A stretch of DNA of 6,350 nucleotides, taken from positions 1 to 6,350 of the forward strand of contig JAJZOT010000104.1 of NCBI GenBank assembly GCA_021847855.1. Direction: 5' to 3'. Of the stretch, positions 5,884 to 6,350 are shown one piece after another. Below the pieces are notes generated by a model that saw only the letters and a program-made list of their open reading frames with translations, did not search any database and was not told where the DNA came from. This DNA is from Thermoplasmata archaeon (GTDB taxonomy: Archaea > Thermoplasmatota > Thermoplasmata > Thermoplasmatales > Thermoplasmataceae). Numbering within the stretch: the first letter of the stretch is position 1; the number at the start of each line of letters is the position of its first letter. The position numbers and the translations under genes were made by a program.

Positions 5884-6126
5884 ATGCAGGAAAAAAAACC
5901 TAAGATGACATTTGACGATAGTGCTAAAGAATATATTTTAAGTCTGTTCAACAAAAAGGTCAATGAAGACGGAGAAGTCTTGGAGAAAGACTCTAACGAG
6001 CCTGTAAAGTCATTTGAAGGAAATCCCCTGACCCTTGAGGATTTTGGCGGAGTCAAGAAGGGTTCTGAGTTATTTATAGAAAACAACGTCGTATCACTCT
6101 TCAGATTGAAATATCGGAAAGAGTAG
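5884..6126 (+). CDS. Small hypothetical protein, 80 residues, with its own ribosome-binding site
   Basis: I do not recognise this family. The start is set by a strong Shine-Dalgarno sequence 7 bases upstream; the stop is TAG at 6124-6126. Seen: a lysine-rich N-terminus (MQEKKPKMTF), a probable helix (DDSAKEYILSLFNKKV, residues 11-26), an acidic turn (NEDGEVLEKDSNEP), and a C-terminal part rich in strand formers, LTLEDFGGVKKGSELFIEN then VVSLFRLKYRKE. This looks like a compact globular protein, not a membrane or secreted one. No cysteines, metal motif or DNA-binding helix-turn-helix are visible. Coding is supported by the ribosome-binding site and well-formed composition. A 39-codon frame starts 2 bases after the stop, suggesting a two-gene unit. 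The upstream motifs shared with the regulator/transporter promoter hint at common control (inference). Function unknown. Confidence 0.75.
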   Translation: MQEKKPKMTFDDSAKEYILSLFNKKVNEDGEVLEKDSNEPVKSFEGNPLTLEDFGGVKKGSELFIENNVVSLFRLKYRKE

Positions 6127-6128
6127 AT

Positions 6129-6248
6129 ATGGCCTGGTATTCAAAATTAAAATCATTTATAGACAGTATTTTACATGTCGACATTAGCACTATTAGAGTT
6201 AATTCTCAAAATGTTAAATTAAACCTTAACTCTTCAATTTTTACGTAA
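6129..6248 (+). CDS. Possible 39-residue small protein directly after the 80-residue gene
   Basis: ATG at 6129 follows the preceding TAG after only 2 bases, and the frame runs to TAA at 6246-6248. The product begins MAWYSKLKSFIDSIL and continues HVDISTIRVNSQNVKLNLN. It has an amphipathic helix followed by alternating strand-like residues, which is better ordered than random AT-rich translation. A weak purine-rich sequence (GGAAAGAG) precedes the start. Against it: it is short, it overlaps the end of the opposing minus-strand gene by about 15 bases, and a potential hairpin lies inside it. It could be a translationally coupled microprotein, the start of a truncated gene, or chance. No family recognised. 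Confidence 0.35.
   Translation: MAWYSKLKSFIDSILHVDISTIRVNSQNVKLNLNSSIFT
6195..6240. terminator. Possible terminator: 8-bp inverted repeat followed by a T-tract
   Basis: AGAGTTAA (6195-6202) and TTAACTCT (6226-6233) pair perfectly around a 23-base AT-rich loop. On the plus strand the repeat is followed by CAATTTTTA. Lying between convergent genes, and abutting the stop codon (6234-6236) of the minus-strand gene, it could end transcription in one or both directions. The loop is long and the stem AT-rich, so the evidence is modest. It conflicts with the 39-codon frame only if it acts before that frame is transcribed. Confidence 0.3.
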
Positions 6249-6350
6249 CATGTTCAGATCTATCTTCAATTTTGCCACAAGATCATTTGCCTTCTTCGGT
6301 ATCTCGCTCATGATCTCACTCTTTTCCATTTGGTACATCTTTATTCTTGA
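6234..6350 (-). CDS. C-terminal 38 residues of an unidentified protein, cut by the window edge
   Basis: On the minus strand one frame is open from the right edge to TGA at 6234-6236. The visible end reads SRIKMYQMEKSEIMSEIPKK followed by ANDLVAKLKIDLNMLRKN. It is lysine- and glutamate-rich with heptad-like spacing of hydrophobic residues, so it is probably a helical, possibly coiled-coil, C-terminus. The frame contains ATG codons, so a very short protein starting inside the window cannot be excluded, although continuation beyond the edge is more likely. It converges on the 80-residue gene. No family can be named from so short a piece. Confidence 0.55.
   Translation of the reverse strand, partial: SRIKMYQMEKSEIMSEIPKKANDLVAKLKIDLNMLRKN

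Noticed and set aside
6241..6350. Hydrophobic plus-strand frame at the right edge that could look like membrane helices
   Set aside because: It lacks a start signal, and the opposite strand gives a charged helical protein end with a proper stop; the hydrophobicity is the expected shadow of a lysine/glutamate-rich gene.
1..6350. CRISPR array, tRNA or rRNA genes, complete insertion sequence
   Set aside because: No regularly spaced repeats, cloverleaf-like or conserved RNA sequence was seen on either strand; only a transposase fragment without terminal repeats was found.

Overview
The window looks like a chromosomal segment from an archaeon, most likely of the Thermoplasmata (Ferroplasma/Cuniculiplasma-like; the genus is a guess). 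The case rests on AT-rich TATA-type boxes sitting about 25-32 bases before start codons, mostly without Shine-Dalgarno sequences (leaderless genes), on frequent AGA/AGG and ATA codons, and on the character of the regulator and transporter. No rRNA, tRNA or CRISPR array was seen.

Layout. Positions 1-1022 (minus) hold the N-terminal 340 residues of a tetratricopeptide-repeat protein that runs off the left edge. Upstream of it is a small unrecognised 92-residue gene (1107-1385, minus). A perfect 11-bp inverted repeat (arms 1042-1052 and 1103-1113) spans the gap between these two genes. A cysteine-free ArsR-like winged-helix regulator (1535-2137, minus) is divergent from a 12-helix major facilitator transporter (2190-3437, plus). 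The two share a 52-bp intergenic region in which the palindrome CTTATAAG lies exactly midway between the two start codons. The transporter converges on a full-length M13 (neprilysin-type) zinc metallopeptidase (3460-5466, minus) with all catalytic and zinc-binding residues but no signal peptide or membrane anchor.

Positions 5467-5883 hold no intact gene. They contain the peptidase promoter, a decayed transposase N-terminus (minus, two in-frame stops), and two short motifs closely resembling the regulator/transporter intergenic region. They also carry the promoter of a small gene (5884-6126, plus, 80 residues) that, unlike its neighbours, has a clear Shine-Dalgarno sequence. A 39-codon frame follows it after 2 bases and may be a second small gene. 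The right edge carries the last 38 codons of a minus-strand gene of unknown function.

How the genes may work together (inference). The regulator probably controls itself and the exporter-like transporter from the shared promoter. A related motif upstream of the 80-residue gene raises the possibility of a small regulon. The M13 peptidase probably degrades peptides inside the cell. No complete novel system is proven. The best leads are the symmetric divergent promoter with its second copy of the motif, the small Shine-Dalgarno-led gene pair, and the decayed transposase next to the peptidase gene.
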